Origin: Apium graveolens
Lineage: Eukaryota; Streptophyta; Magnoliopsida; Apiales; Apiaceae
Direction: 5' to 3'
Assembly: GCF_009905375.1 (NCBI RefSeq)
Contig: NC_133647.1
Location: forward strand, 77,862,231-77,926,230
Length of the DNA stretch: 64,000 nt
Shown: positions 1 through 10,828 of the stretch, one piece after another
Layout: each line of letters starts with the position of its first letter
Position numbering within the stretch: the stretch's first letter is position 1
The notes under the pieces: model-generated
Seen by the model: the letters and a program-made list of their open reading frames with translations, nothing else
The model's database searches: none
What the model was told of the DNA's origin: nothing
Translations under genes and position numbers: made by a program

Positions 1-863
1 AATTAAATAAATAAATGAGATGATTTTCATTTATTCATTTAATAAAAAATCAGTCATTGATTTAAAAATAAATCCAGTAAATCATCGGGCTGTACTCCTC
101 TGTATCTGCAGGTCTCCTAATCTCCGGGAATTTATACCTCAAAATATTTCCAGAGTCCTCGAGTACAAAAACCACTAAACAATGTTCCTTAAATATAATA
201 CTTTGTTTCCTTTCACGGATCACTGATGTGTCGTGCACGGGTCTAGTTCACAAACGACTAGTTCCACTCTCAGGCCTTCGTATTATGCCCGTATAAACCA
301 TTGTTAAGTTTTCTACCAAGTATAACCAACTTCACTAGGGATCCTTGAGGTCTTCACAATGATTCTGATAACTGCTTCGAATGGCTCCCACCTTATTCCT
401 TCGATGCCTGAACATATTAATGAACTTCATACGGATCGCTGTTGACGTCTTCTTCACTGCAGCTAACAAAACCTTTTGTGCATATACCCAATAAACAATC
501 TGTACTGATTCTAGTGGGATATAGATTATTCCAAAGTCCTTGTTCTCTGTTGAGTTATCCAAATCAGTATTGTTGAGATAACCATACAGCTTCAATCTTG
601 CTCAACATCCTCCAACCGAGGGCTCTGAGTGATCAGCTGGTGCTGGAATGAAAGAGTCAGCCATCGCTGCTATCTGAAATCATATCGCAAAAATAAGAAT
701 CTCGAATCACGACGCGAATCATACTAATACCTGTTATACCATCGTACTCAACCTCTCGACGTTCTATCTTTCTACTCCCTACTTCTAATCCTAACCCTCT
801 ACCCATTCCCATCAATCTAGGCTTGTATTAGTGACTTATAACCTGTAGCTCTGATACCAAACC
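1..863 (-). mobile_element. E0: leader of a minus-strand Tekay-type gypsy element, body off the left edge
   Basis: This is the untranslated leader of an LTR retrotransposon read leftwards from its primer binding site at 848-859. About 250 bases next to the PBS (roughly 600-863) resemble the equivalent stretch of E2 (46195-46412), including the shared run of TCTACTCCCTA-like and CTAACCCTCTACCCA-like words, so E0 and E2 are one family. An 86-codon minus-strand frame lies at 335-595; it contains no gag, zinc-knuckle or pol motif that I recognise, and may be a leader frame or chance. The rest of the element lies beyond base 1. Confidence 0.75.
848..859 (-). other. E0 primer binding site (initiator tRNA-Met type)
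   Basis: On the minus strand this reads TGGTATCAGAGC, the usual plant PBS complementary to the 3' end of initiator tRNA-Met. It lies four bases from the LTR edge at 864 and fixes the element's orientation as leftward. Confidence 0.9.
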
Positions 864-3800
864 TGTGGTGCCCTCCAAATCCGGTCAGAAGTTTGGCGTC
901 CACACATACACACACCTTATTGATAACCTGCTTATAACAATAATAATGATAATAATAATATGCAGTGACCCTACTTACCAACTACCACGGACCGTAACAG
1001 GTTAAAGTATGTACACAAGCCCCACACATACTTATATTACAAACGCCTAAATCCCAACTATTCAAAATTATAACTGAATATTAAACATCATTACAAACTT
1101 TACAAACTTAAACTATCTCAAAAGCTGTCAGCTAGCTTAACTCGATCAACCTGGACCCCTAGCTCTCGCACTGAATTGGGGATCCTCGCTACCAACAGGT
1201 TCCTTCTTAACTGGAAAAGAACATAAAAAATCGCACAAATGAGCTAACTAGCTCAGCAAGTCACATTGACAATACTGAGAATAAACAATGATCAAGTGAA
1301 ATAATTTGAGGTGTCAAGAGAACAATGGATAATGATTCAGAATTGGATATTAAATTTTCATTTTCATAAAAAAATAAGGTTAGGCTGCTGATCAGTCACA
1401 CACTAACCCCGAGCAAGGCACACAGCTTTGCTCTAATTACTGGATCCAAGGCACACATTAGCCTAACTTGACCACCAATCTAGTCTGACCACGAATCTGG
1501 TCCACAAAATTTATAAAACAATCCAATTCTATCACAATAACAGAATAAACAATGTAAAGCAATAAACAAAATCATAATCAACATGGGATATTTCAATCAT
1601 GATATGGGTTTTAATCTTCACAAGGAAATAAAATAGCAATTTCAAAGAATGGCTATCAGCTGGTGAAAGAATCGGATAACAAAAGAATCAAAGTTTCAAG
1701 GTTAAAAGGATTTGGTCTTTCAATGTATAAGGTATAATGGTTTGAGTATATAAGCAAATCTTGGTTCAATGTTCGGTATTTAGTTTATATGTACTTGTGG
1801 AGTAGTTTCATATATCTGTGGTTCATCTTTGGGTATTCAGTAATCAATGGTTTAGAAAGAATAAGGTTTACGGTTCAAAGATCAATAACTGGAATCAAGG
1901 TTTAGGGTTCGGTGCTTCAAAGCACTTGCAATATAAGACAGAACTATCGGCTATTCACAATATATCTTGAGAAAGTTTAGAACCCTTTCCTGGTACTAGC
2001 TTGCTATACTTCACCAATTTCCAATCACAATCTCCTACTCCTTGACTACCTGTTTCCCTTTCCTACGCCTTGCCTCTTCTGCTCACATATCAGAAGTATC
2101 TATCAATACTCAACTCATATGATTATATTCGGTATACACTTCTATCTACCCTTCGTTTTACCCAAATTCGGCTAACAGATTGAAAATTATGCTAGAAACA
2201 AGTAAACACCGAACATATAGATCAATAGTCCAACAAACAAGTCACGTATAACACATAGCACGTCAAACAACTAATGAAATTCCATTTATAAAGAGGTCTC
2301 GGTTCATAAACACTCTATCAGGTATTTAATATGATTTTTAAAATATTTTTTTGAGTCAAAACGGGTTGTTGGATCATTTTCGGGTAAAAAACAGAGTCTG
2401 ATTACTCAAATCTGACTCTAAAATAATTTTATAATAATTATTGAGCCTTGAACATAATTTAAAATAATATTTTAATGCTCGAAACTATTTTTCAGGATTT
2501 TTAAATCATTTTAAAATAATTAAATCCAATTGTATAATCAATTAAAATCAATTAATAAATAATTAAACTAATTAATCAATTAATATTTAAATTAATTGAT
2601 CAATTAATCAATTAATTATTAATTAATTAAGTAATTTAGATTTATTTTTGAATTAAAAATGAATTTTAGAATTAAAATAAATGATTTTTGGAATTTTAGA
2701 AAATAAAAATCAATTTTGGAAATGAATTTATAAAAGAAATCTGATTTTTAAAATTTTCTGAAACAGAAATCAAGTTTTTGCAAAGTTTGAAAACCCTAGG
2801 GGACTAAACTGTAAAACCAGGAATTAGGAATTGATTTTACAAAAATTTGGATCAAAACCGGGTCAAACCATGAACCCAGAATCCGGTGACCGGAAAAAAA
2901 CTCCGGAGAGCCCCAATCTGAGCAAAAATAACATGGTTTCGTGTGATTCAGACGGGATTTTCATTCCAAATCGCTCCCAGAGTTTAAATCAAGCAACAAT
3001 CGAACCAAACAATAGCTGGAAATAGAAATCCGAGCAAAACTCCCAAGAACACCGACGAACTTTCAAATTAAATCCACGGTCATTACGAGCAACGTCGATT
3101 AGCAAGCTATATATGAATCGATTGTAAATTTCAAGGGGAACAAAACCCATCCCTCTAGAACGTCTACAAATCCCTAAATAAGAAACCCCCAAATTTAATC
3201 AAGAACATTCAAACGAGTATAAATCCTAATTATAAAATTCGAGAATCAAACCCTAATTTAAACATGTTATTGAACTCCTAATTGATCATATGACACACCA
3301 AAATCATCAGGAAAAGAAGAGCTACAACATGCAATCATCAAATCATACAAACAGTTGCTCGAACTCAAAACCCAAATTTTAATTTTTAAAAATTCGAATA
3401 TAAATCAGTTTATAGGAAATTACCCTTCGGTTCTGTAGTGATTTTGATTGATGATTCTCAAAGTACAAATCAATAGCTTCGTTTTGAGTATATGCATGCC
3501 AAAATCCGATATCGATAACGCCTCCGGATTTGAGTTTGATTACGAAGAACGAAATATAAATATAGTATTTTCTCTGTTTTATAAAGATTTTACTGGTTTG
3601 TAAATGATTTTTGGTAAGGAAATAATTATGGTAAGGGCTATTTATATTTACGGAAAAATAGTATCCCGTTGGATCATTCCGAATATAAAATAGTACGTTT
3701 ATTTATAAAAAACAGGTCCAAAACGGTACCAGTTTCGGGATAATTATCCAAATCTAAACAATTTGTATTGCGGTTACACGTATTACGAGGTGATAATTAT

Positions 3801-4299
3801 AATAGTTTAATAAAAAGATCCCGTGTATCGAGAATATGAGTTTTATTGATTTACCGAAATAAATTTTGTATCGAAAATATTATGCCGGGACCCGCACAAG
3901 ACAAACCGTACGCCGGATCGAAAAAGTCAAAACATGGAAAATGCTCAGAATATTGCAATTATGTTAGGAAGGAGTTCTCGGAAGAGTTTCGGGTTATAAA
4001 AACGTAAAAACAGGTGAAGTCGGCTGGTTCCCGATTATATAAAATAGTTTGTGGATACTCGGAAAAAGAATTTATTAAATCCATAAATTTCCTATAAAAT
4101 CACAAATCAACATAAAAATAATTAGGAAGATATGACAATTATCTATATTTTATTTTGGACATATAAAAATTAAAATACTCAAATTATATCAATTTTAAAC
4201 ATCCAAACACATATACCACTTAACACATAATTCACAGAATAAATACTGAACGTGCATAATATTTATTTATTAGCAAAAATAATTACACGATATATCCCA
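864..4299 (-). repeat. E0 5' LTR (3,436 bp)
   Basis: On the minus strand the LTR begins TGGGATATATCGTG (plus end 4299) and finishes ...GGGCACCACA next to the PBS. Its PBS-side end matches the E2 LTR ends at 25288 and 46413 in a diverged but clearly related way (the CAGAAGTTTGG, ACCACGGA and CAACAGGTTAAAGTATG words are shared in order). The stretch 2330-2760 is extremely AT-rich. No credible gene lies inside; short frames at 2831-3025 and 2989-3192 overlap on opposite strands and look like chance. The 5 bp after it (TATAT, 4300-4304) would be the target duplication; the partner copy is off the window. Confidence 0.8.
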
Positions 4300-5398
4300 T
4301 ATATTACATATACTATCTCCATAATCAACTAATCTACTTAACAATCAAAGATCAATTCAAACTTAATCATTCAAACAACTACTCATCCCTGCAAACCATC
4401 CCAAAATTCAAGCAAATAAACTTAGTACTTAAAGGTCCAGAAGTTTTATACCTTTATTTGTGAGGGAAAAGTTTCTAGGAAGCCTTAAAACCTTGATTAA
4501 TCCTTATACAAGTTTGGATCTCACAAACAATCAAGAAAACACAAAATTAGGTTTTGCAATTTTTAAAAGTCCGATTGAAAGAACTATAAAAACGAGGGTC
4601 TTACCATGCTTATTTGGTCGAGACTTGTGAAGAAGAGTTGTAGGCCATCTCAATACCTTTCCAAAGAGCTATAGAACACAACATTTTAGTGAGTATTGAA
4701 GGAGATATGGCAGTTTGAAGTTGCTGCTCTGGTTTTGGCCGAGAGCAAGGGAAGAGATGAAGAAATGAAGAATGCTTCTTGTTTGTCTTGGAAAATGAAA
4801 TGAATGGCTTGGTTGCAAATTAACATAGGTAATTTAGGTGTTAAAAACATTTGGATGGGAATCAATCTTGAACAAATATCTTCCTCCTTTGCATACATCA
4901 TCTTGCTCACATCACTAGCTAGCCATTTGTCATTATCTTATGATGTGATGATGTCATAGTCCCTTAACTTCTTGAACAAGTTTGTCTCTTGGTCTCTTAT
5001 TTGTTTTACGGTTCGCTTAACTCTCGTTCTCGTTACTCGTTAGAGGGATCATATCTGGGATCTTGTTACTTGGGCTTCCATAAACCTTTCTTAATATTTT
5101 ATACTCCTTTAATGATCCTCTCTTATAATCCTTGAATTTAAATCCCTTTTAATCATGCTACCTTATACTTGATTCTTTCGGTATCTGGTGGATTTTTGGG
5201 AAAAATCAAAGTGTTCGAATCTGAATTCTGACGACCTTTATATACACTCATTTACTTTATGAAATACTAATACGATCTCAGAATTTCCATAACGGTACTC
5301 CTATATAGTGTGGTTTGATAATTTTCTTATTCAGCATCATCAACAAAAGTTACTATTCATCAGGGTTTCAAATATTTCCAAAAATTAGGGTTAATACA
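4300..5398 (-). repeat. E1 3' LTR, R/U3-side remnant cut by E0
   Basis: Minus-strand start TGTATTAACCC at 5398 follows the PPT. The sequence parallels 51437-52524 through the shared words CATCTCCATAATCAACTAA, AAAGGTCCAGAAGTTTTATACC and GGTCGAGACTTGTGAA. I counted about 21 differences in the first 320 bases, which makes E1 clearly older than E2, E3 and E4. The remaining 2.7 kb of this LTR must lie to the left of E0. No gene is visible; the 74-codon frame at 4686-4910 is not conserved intact in the other LTR. Confidence 0.85.
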
Positions 5399-5417
5399 GT
5401 CTCCCCTCCTTTTAAGG
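5399..5417 (-). other. E1 polypurine tract
   Basis: The minus strand reads CCTTAAAAGGAGGGGAGAC directly before the LTR start. The wider context (GGGGCAAAATCC before the tract) matches the extended PPT context of E3 (20121-20150) and E2 (28762-28790), supporting membership of the same lineage. Confidence 0.85.
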
Positions 5418-5431
5418 ATTTTGCCCCGGAA

Positions 5432-6180
5432 TTAGATAGAAAACAGTTGGGGATGCTTTTCTAGCATTGCACTTTCTAACTCTCAAGTCAAAAAAATTTC
5501 CACATTGTGGTTTTACCACAAAACTCTGACTAGTCTGATAACCCTGTTCCTAAGCACTTGCTCCTTTTAATCCATAACCCTTACTGGTTTCTCCATATAG
5601 GTCAAGTCTTGTTGCATGTCTATGCGCTCGTATTCTCCTATATGTCCGACATTCGGATTATGCTTCCTTAATATTGATACGTGGAACACGTTATGAACTT
5701 GATACTGGTTCGAGGGTAGAGGTAGCTCATATGCTAACTTCCCAATACGTCTTAATATCTCCAAGGGTCCAATAAATCGTGGACTTAGCTTTCCTTTCTT
5801 TCCGAACCTCATTAATCCTTTCCAAGGGAATACCTTTAACAATACTAGGTTCCCTACTTCATACTCTTTGTCCTTTTTGGCCAAACCGACATACTTCTCT
5901 AGTCGATCTTGGGCTGCTACCAGCTGTCCTCTGATTACATCTACTATGTCCTTGGTTATTTGGGCTACTTTGGACCTGAGCATTTTGTGATATTCAACTT
6001 CATCCCAATATAAGGGATATCGACATCTTTTTTTTTCGTACAGGGCCTCGTAAGGCGATATTTCGACACTGTCATATCATCTATCGTCGTAAGAAAACTC
6101 AATCCGTGCTAAGTGATCGTTCCAAATTCTTTCAAGTCTATCACACAGACTCTCATTATAACATCTAGCTCTACAGCTTT
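5432..6180 (-). pseudogene. E1 pol remnant: integrase core end, integrase C-terminus and chromodomain
   Basis: Read leftwards, 6180-6010 holds degraded integrase-core words, including one encoding SPYEALY near 6045-6065. The open frame 5983-5567 encodes the integrase C-terminal region: LVAAQDRLEKY, then a GKLSPRFIGPLEIL stretch and a HNVFHVSILRKHNP stretch, the standard plant chromovirus order. A chromodomain tail continues to a TAA at 5432-5434, with ELES, AMLEKHPQLF recognisable, but there is an in-frame TGA where the family has a tryptophan, and a frame change after 5567. The domain order and chromodomain place E1 in the Tekay chromoviruses. It cannot encode a working integrase. Confidence 0.85.
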
Positions 6181-9159
6181 CGCTTCTCAATACTTATTCT
6201 TTTCCAGTTTGCAATCATTACTATCTTCCGTACATAATACTATTCTGGATATACCTTTACTTGCTAGAGTTTTATAACTTTTTAATAAACATGTAAACCT
6301 TAGTATCATGAACGCGTTTCGATTCCGGAGACAAACACATTTATACTACTCATTTCCTAGTCGCTTCTATCTTTGAAAGCTTAATTAATCATATAGAAAT
6401 AAAAGAATTTATTGAGAGATCACTATGATCATGAACACTTGTTACATTGCATAGTCTGTACAGAAGGTGACCAACCTTTAGTACTTGACAAGCAGCTAAA
6501 CAATAGGCGGTATCCTAATTGGATTCTACCACACAGATAGATAGTCATTCGGCAATACCTCCCCTTCTGGAAGGGTTGTTCTTTTCAGCTTACAAAAAAT
6601 GAAAAGGAGAGAAAAGAATGAATTTAAGAGCATTATATAAAAAAAATACTGCCACAAAATATCTTGCTTGGAATCTACCTCTGAACTATAGAGGTTTATC
6701 AAAGGAAAATGAAACATGTGTACATATGCCAACATCAAATATTATAGCATCGTATTTCACATGCCTAATTTTTTTTTCTCTATTCCGTCCATCATTCTAT
6801 GGACCCATGCTCTTGCTCGAGCTTATAAACAATCACCTTTGAAACTCCCTCGACATCAAAAATCAAATCTAGGATTTCATTCTAGACATCATTGCTACTA
6901 GAATTCTACGCTTGCACCATAACCTTCCTTGTATAGTAATACGTCTCTCTGTCGATAAGAAGGAATAAATATTCAATAGGTAAATAATCGACTTAGTTAG
7001 TCCATCAATGATAACTTATACATCACCACAACCCGATTAGTGGTACCCGATCTCAACATCCATTACAATACAACTCTCATGGTTGTTATCGTCTCATTAT
7101 TCACGGAATCATTGCTACATTACTATAGTCCACCGCGGGCCTACAGTAGTCATTCATTTTTCTTGAAATCTTAATAGCTAATCATACGGAGTCCATACCT
7201 GTCATATCAAATTCTTCTAAGGAGGTAACATAATCAACCATTCATGATTCATGAAGAACACTTCAGATCCTGACATACATACATGACATGAAGCAGATAA
7301 AATTGCAGAAGAGTTTCAGTCAAAGCAACGATAGCAGGTTAATACCATTCTTAATCATATGCCTTCAATAGAAGACTTAACTCAAGGGTTTGTTTAGTCC
7401 TTTTTGAAACATGGTCCTGGCTTATTCTCAAGATAGGACCTTCTAAGATAGATAACCCACTCACGGCGATTATATAAATTAAATCTTTACCAAACTACTA
7501 TTACGGTTGAGTTTCGCATAATCATCAGAAGGAATGTCAATCATTCCCACCATAATACAACCTTCACGGATTTAACCATCATCACTGTATTCCTCTGGCA
7601 CGAGCGACTAAAATTGCTCTCTTACACTTAGAGTGTCGGGCACCTCATTGGCCTTTCTTAATAGTAATAGTTCCTTATAATCAATGTCTTTTGAACGATC
7701 TCTAACTAAATTTTCTACCTTATTTCCAATCACTGCTTGTGTTAAAGTGCTCTTCCTTATGCTTTGCTGAGAAAAAATATCAACATTTTTCCAAAAGTTA
7801 TTGCCTCGGTCTTTAGAGGTTAACATTGTCACGACTGACTCTCGATCATACTTAGGACGTCTTTTATCTTAGGTCCTAATTGCCTTAAACAATTTCGACC
7901 TTTACTGGTTCGATCCATACTTTCTCATGGTTTAACACGTGCCCAACTTGGCATTATTATTATTACGTCATATTTCCTTTTCCAAAGTTTCCATTTGTAA
8001 AAACTTAAATATCACCACTCTTTTTGTAACTTCTCCAAGGTTATTCTTGAATCATTCCTCCTGTACTCCCTAGGTACAGGGCATATCAAGATACCATTTA
8101 CTAATACTAAAACCATTGTCTATATAGTTCTAAAAAACTTTCTCCACTAATTTTAAAGATTGTTGTTACTTTAATTCTTCCCAATTCATACTTCGACACT
8201 CATACTATCCTTATTAATGGTGTTGCCAACCTTATGCATTCCCCTAGGTTCCTCTCAAGTTATCGAGGTTCTATCCTTAATTCCACCTTTAAAATGGTAC
8301 TTGCATCCTTCCATGGATAAATCGAGTCATATATCCCTTATAGCGGTATCTTATTCAATCATCCCCACCTCGATAGTCTATGCCTAATTTCACAATAACA
8401 TCTGTATTCAAAATAAGGTCAATCCATATGGCCTCCAAAAGATAACAACGGTTATCCGCTTTTCTTTCCTGATTTAGTAATGATAACAGGGATGTTCTGG
8501 AAGATATTGGTCGTGTTCAACGTGAACTTTTTAGTTCTAACTACTCATTTACCTCTTTTATTTATCTCAACAGTCATCTCAATGTTGGGATATCTTTTTT
8601 TTTTACCTGGCGTCCCCCTTTTTGGTATCAATTCACATGCATTACTTACACTTCACATTCTTGAAGGTCACTTTCTTCATCCAATTTCCCAATATCTTAC
8701 TTTCTTGTCTCCTTCATCTATCCACGTCTCATTATTTATCCTTCGAACTATCTCAAGGTTTCCTCGAATCCTCCCAACTTAAAGGGGATAAAATATATGT
8801 ATCACTTATGCCTTCAAATATCAACCTTAACTCAGGGTGAATCACCCTCATCCTGATGATTACATACTTTTTATCTATATTGCTATGAGTCTTTAGGGTT
8901 TCCTCATACCCAACTCCCTTATCATTCCTCAAACTCTATTTCCTTTATATTCCTTTATACTCCTTCCCCTTTCAGTCTTTTATTTTCGTTTCTATTACAA
9001 CCATTTTATAAACCAACACAACATAAGCGTTGATTTTAAACATCCCGTCATTCTGGATTCATGTCCTTCAGATGAACCTTGACGACTTTCACAACCTAGA
9101 TTCATAATTCATCATACTTGTCCACCTCTGGTCTGGTTTTAAAACTTCTACACTATTTC
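6181..9159. other. E1 interior: unreadable decayed sequence
   Basis: Nearly 3 kb with no open frame I can assign on either strand. From its position between a gag remnant (9160-9363) and an integrase remnant (6180-5432) it should contain the protease, reverse transcriptase and RNase H region of a minus-strand gypsy element. However, I could not find a convincing DSGA, FIDD or TDHKSL motif. Frames at 6526-6901, 7608-7832 and 8480-8840 are short, overlap each other or show no known motif. It may also contain small unrelated insertions. Confidence 0.5.
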
Positions 9160-9363
9160 TCTATCTTCCTTAGCCTTCCGCCAGCGGGTGGCCTCTCCCT
9201 TAGGAAGGTAAGTGGAAAAATAGTCTTTTGCGCTTCGTCAATTATTTAAAATCTCAAATAATTCCTCTATTTCCTTTAGCCAGGCTCTTGCCTCGACTGG
9301 GTCAGCTCGTTCCTTGGAACTCTGAGAGCTTAGCGACTTAAAGTTCCTGAAAAAATTTCCCAT
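9160..9363 (-). pseudogene. Gypsy gag (capsid) remnant
   Basis: Translation of the minus strand from a start at 9361-9363 gives a gag-like stretch containing KERADPVEARAWLKEIEEL, then after a break EAQKTIFPLTFL and EEATRWRKA. These match the pattern of plant gypsy capsid (a W-L-EIE helix, then EAT-RWW) seen intact in E3 as IKEMERDF and KGEVIYWWE. A stop and a frame change separate the two halves. It lies downstream (leftward) of an RNase H remnant, which is the wrong order for a single intact element. Confidence 0.6.
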
Positions 9364-9614
9364 CGCATTGTGTCCTCATGATGGTGGTTGGGGATAAAAG
9401 TATAAGTTTTGTTTAGGCAGGTCCATGAATTGCCCCATAGGAGCCATAGGAGTACCATCCTAGTTCTTCATATCTTGCTTGACTTCTGTTTTCTCGGTAT
9501 GAAATGTTTCATCATTCTCCCATAATGTTAAAATCCTTGTTTTCCACTTCATTATGTTATGGGTTCCTTCTTTCGTGATAGCGACCTCCCTGACTATCAC
9601 ATTCAGGGTTTGCC

Positions 9615-10460
9615 CTAAATCTTATTCCTTGAACTATGGCTTTCATCTAAGATCCTGTCCTTAAGCTCTTGAACGTTTGGAACCCAAATTATGTAGGAAC
9701 ACCTCATTATTCCCTTATCATCTTTCTCAGTATTAATATCTTCTCCAGTCATTGGGTGTCTGCCTTCATTCATCACTTTTTCTTGGCACAATATGATCTT
9801 TTTCAATAATTCAGACTGCATTACAATCTCAAATAGCTTTTCGGTACTGGCTCCGGTTACCTTCACTTCTATTTCCATTTTCTCGAAATCTCTTATCAAC
9901 TCTTCCGAAGACATTATCATCCTGAGTCTCTCATTTCTACTAAAGGCGTCAACCACCACATTAGCTTTCCCTGAATGATAAAACATCTCATAATCATAAT
10001 CCTTGATTAGCTCTAACCACCTCCTCTAGAGCATGTTGAGCTCTTTCTGCGTGAAAATATACTTGAGCTCTTATAGTTTGTGTAAATCTCGCACTTCTCT
10101 CTAGACAAGTAGTTCCTCCAATGTTTAGCGAAAAACTATTATCGTGAGACCAAGATCATGGGTGGGATATCGAATTTTATATTCCCTTAATTGTCTTGAC
10201 GTGTACATGATTACCTTGCCGTGCTGTATAAGAACGCACCCTAATTCCTTATGCGAAGCGTCACTTTAAATCACAAAATCTCCTTTTCCATCTGGAAATG
10301 CCAGCATAGGGGCTGTCACCAATCTTTGCTTCAGTTTTTGAAAGCTGTTCTCGCATTTCTCTATCCATTCGAACTTCTCAGTCTTACGAGTAAGCCGCGT
10401 TAATGGGGATGCTATCTTTGCAAACTTGAATGAACCTACGGTAGTTATCGGCCAATCCTA
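9615..10460 (-). pseudogene. E1 pol remnant: end of reverse transcriptase, RNase H and linker to integrase
   Basis: Read leftwards, 10460-10430 encodes a worn YYRRFI-like word that ends plant gypsy reverse transcriptases. The stretch 10400-10250 encodes KFEWIEKCENSFQKLKQRLV and the start of RNase H, and 10060-9990 encodes a broken linker. The open frame 9986-9615 (123 codons) begins [15 protein letters not shown], the RNase H to integrase linker, and ends at the first integrase zinc-finger helix (VPNVQELKDRILDESHSSR). The equivalent E3 region is 18060-18880. Multiple stops and frame changes make it non-functional. Confidence 0.8.
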
Positions 10461-10823
10461 CCTCTGGTAGTCGTCCTAACCATGGTCATCAATTCCTCAT
10501 CGGTCCTTTCTTTATTCTTGTTAGGATCCTCCACAGAATCCTCTTCAACAACAATCCCTACTGGGATGACATCCTCAACCGCTACATCCTTAATATGAAA
10601 ATCATTTGGTCCCTCATTAGGGTGCTCCATTGTATCCAAAATCTGATCCCCAATATGTAGTAAAACATCATTGCATTATTGCTCTTGAACTTCAGGGTTC
10701 GGAGTCCCGCTACCATATATGATAATGACCTATGTTACTATCATGATATTTATAAGGGTTCCCGTATAAGTTTTAACTGTTAATACTACGTTAGGTAGTC
10801 CGTTTATGAACTTGGAAAAAGTT
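10461..10823 (-). other. E1 interior between the RT remnant and the E3 insertion
   Basis: A minus-strand frame at 10639-10445 (64 codons, acidic, rich in Asp, Glu and Val) ends in the region where the reverse transcriptase tail appears in another frame, so a deletion seems to have joined unrelated parts. I do not recognise its product. The remaining 180 bases up to the E3 target duplication show nothing I can assign. Confidence 0.4.
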
Positions 10824-10828
10824 CTTAT
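10824..10828. repeat. E3 target site duplication, left copy (CTTAT)
   Basis: CTTAT directly precedes the TG of the E3 5' LTR and recurs at 24024-24028 directly after the CA of its 3' LTR. A perfect 5 bp duplication proves both ends of E3. Confidence 0.95.

Noticed and set aside
6526..6901. Small overlapping frames on both strands in the E1 interior
   Set aside because: Short, hydrophobic, mutually overlapping and without motifs; expected by chance in AT-rich decayed DNA.
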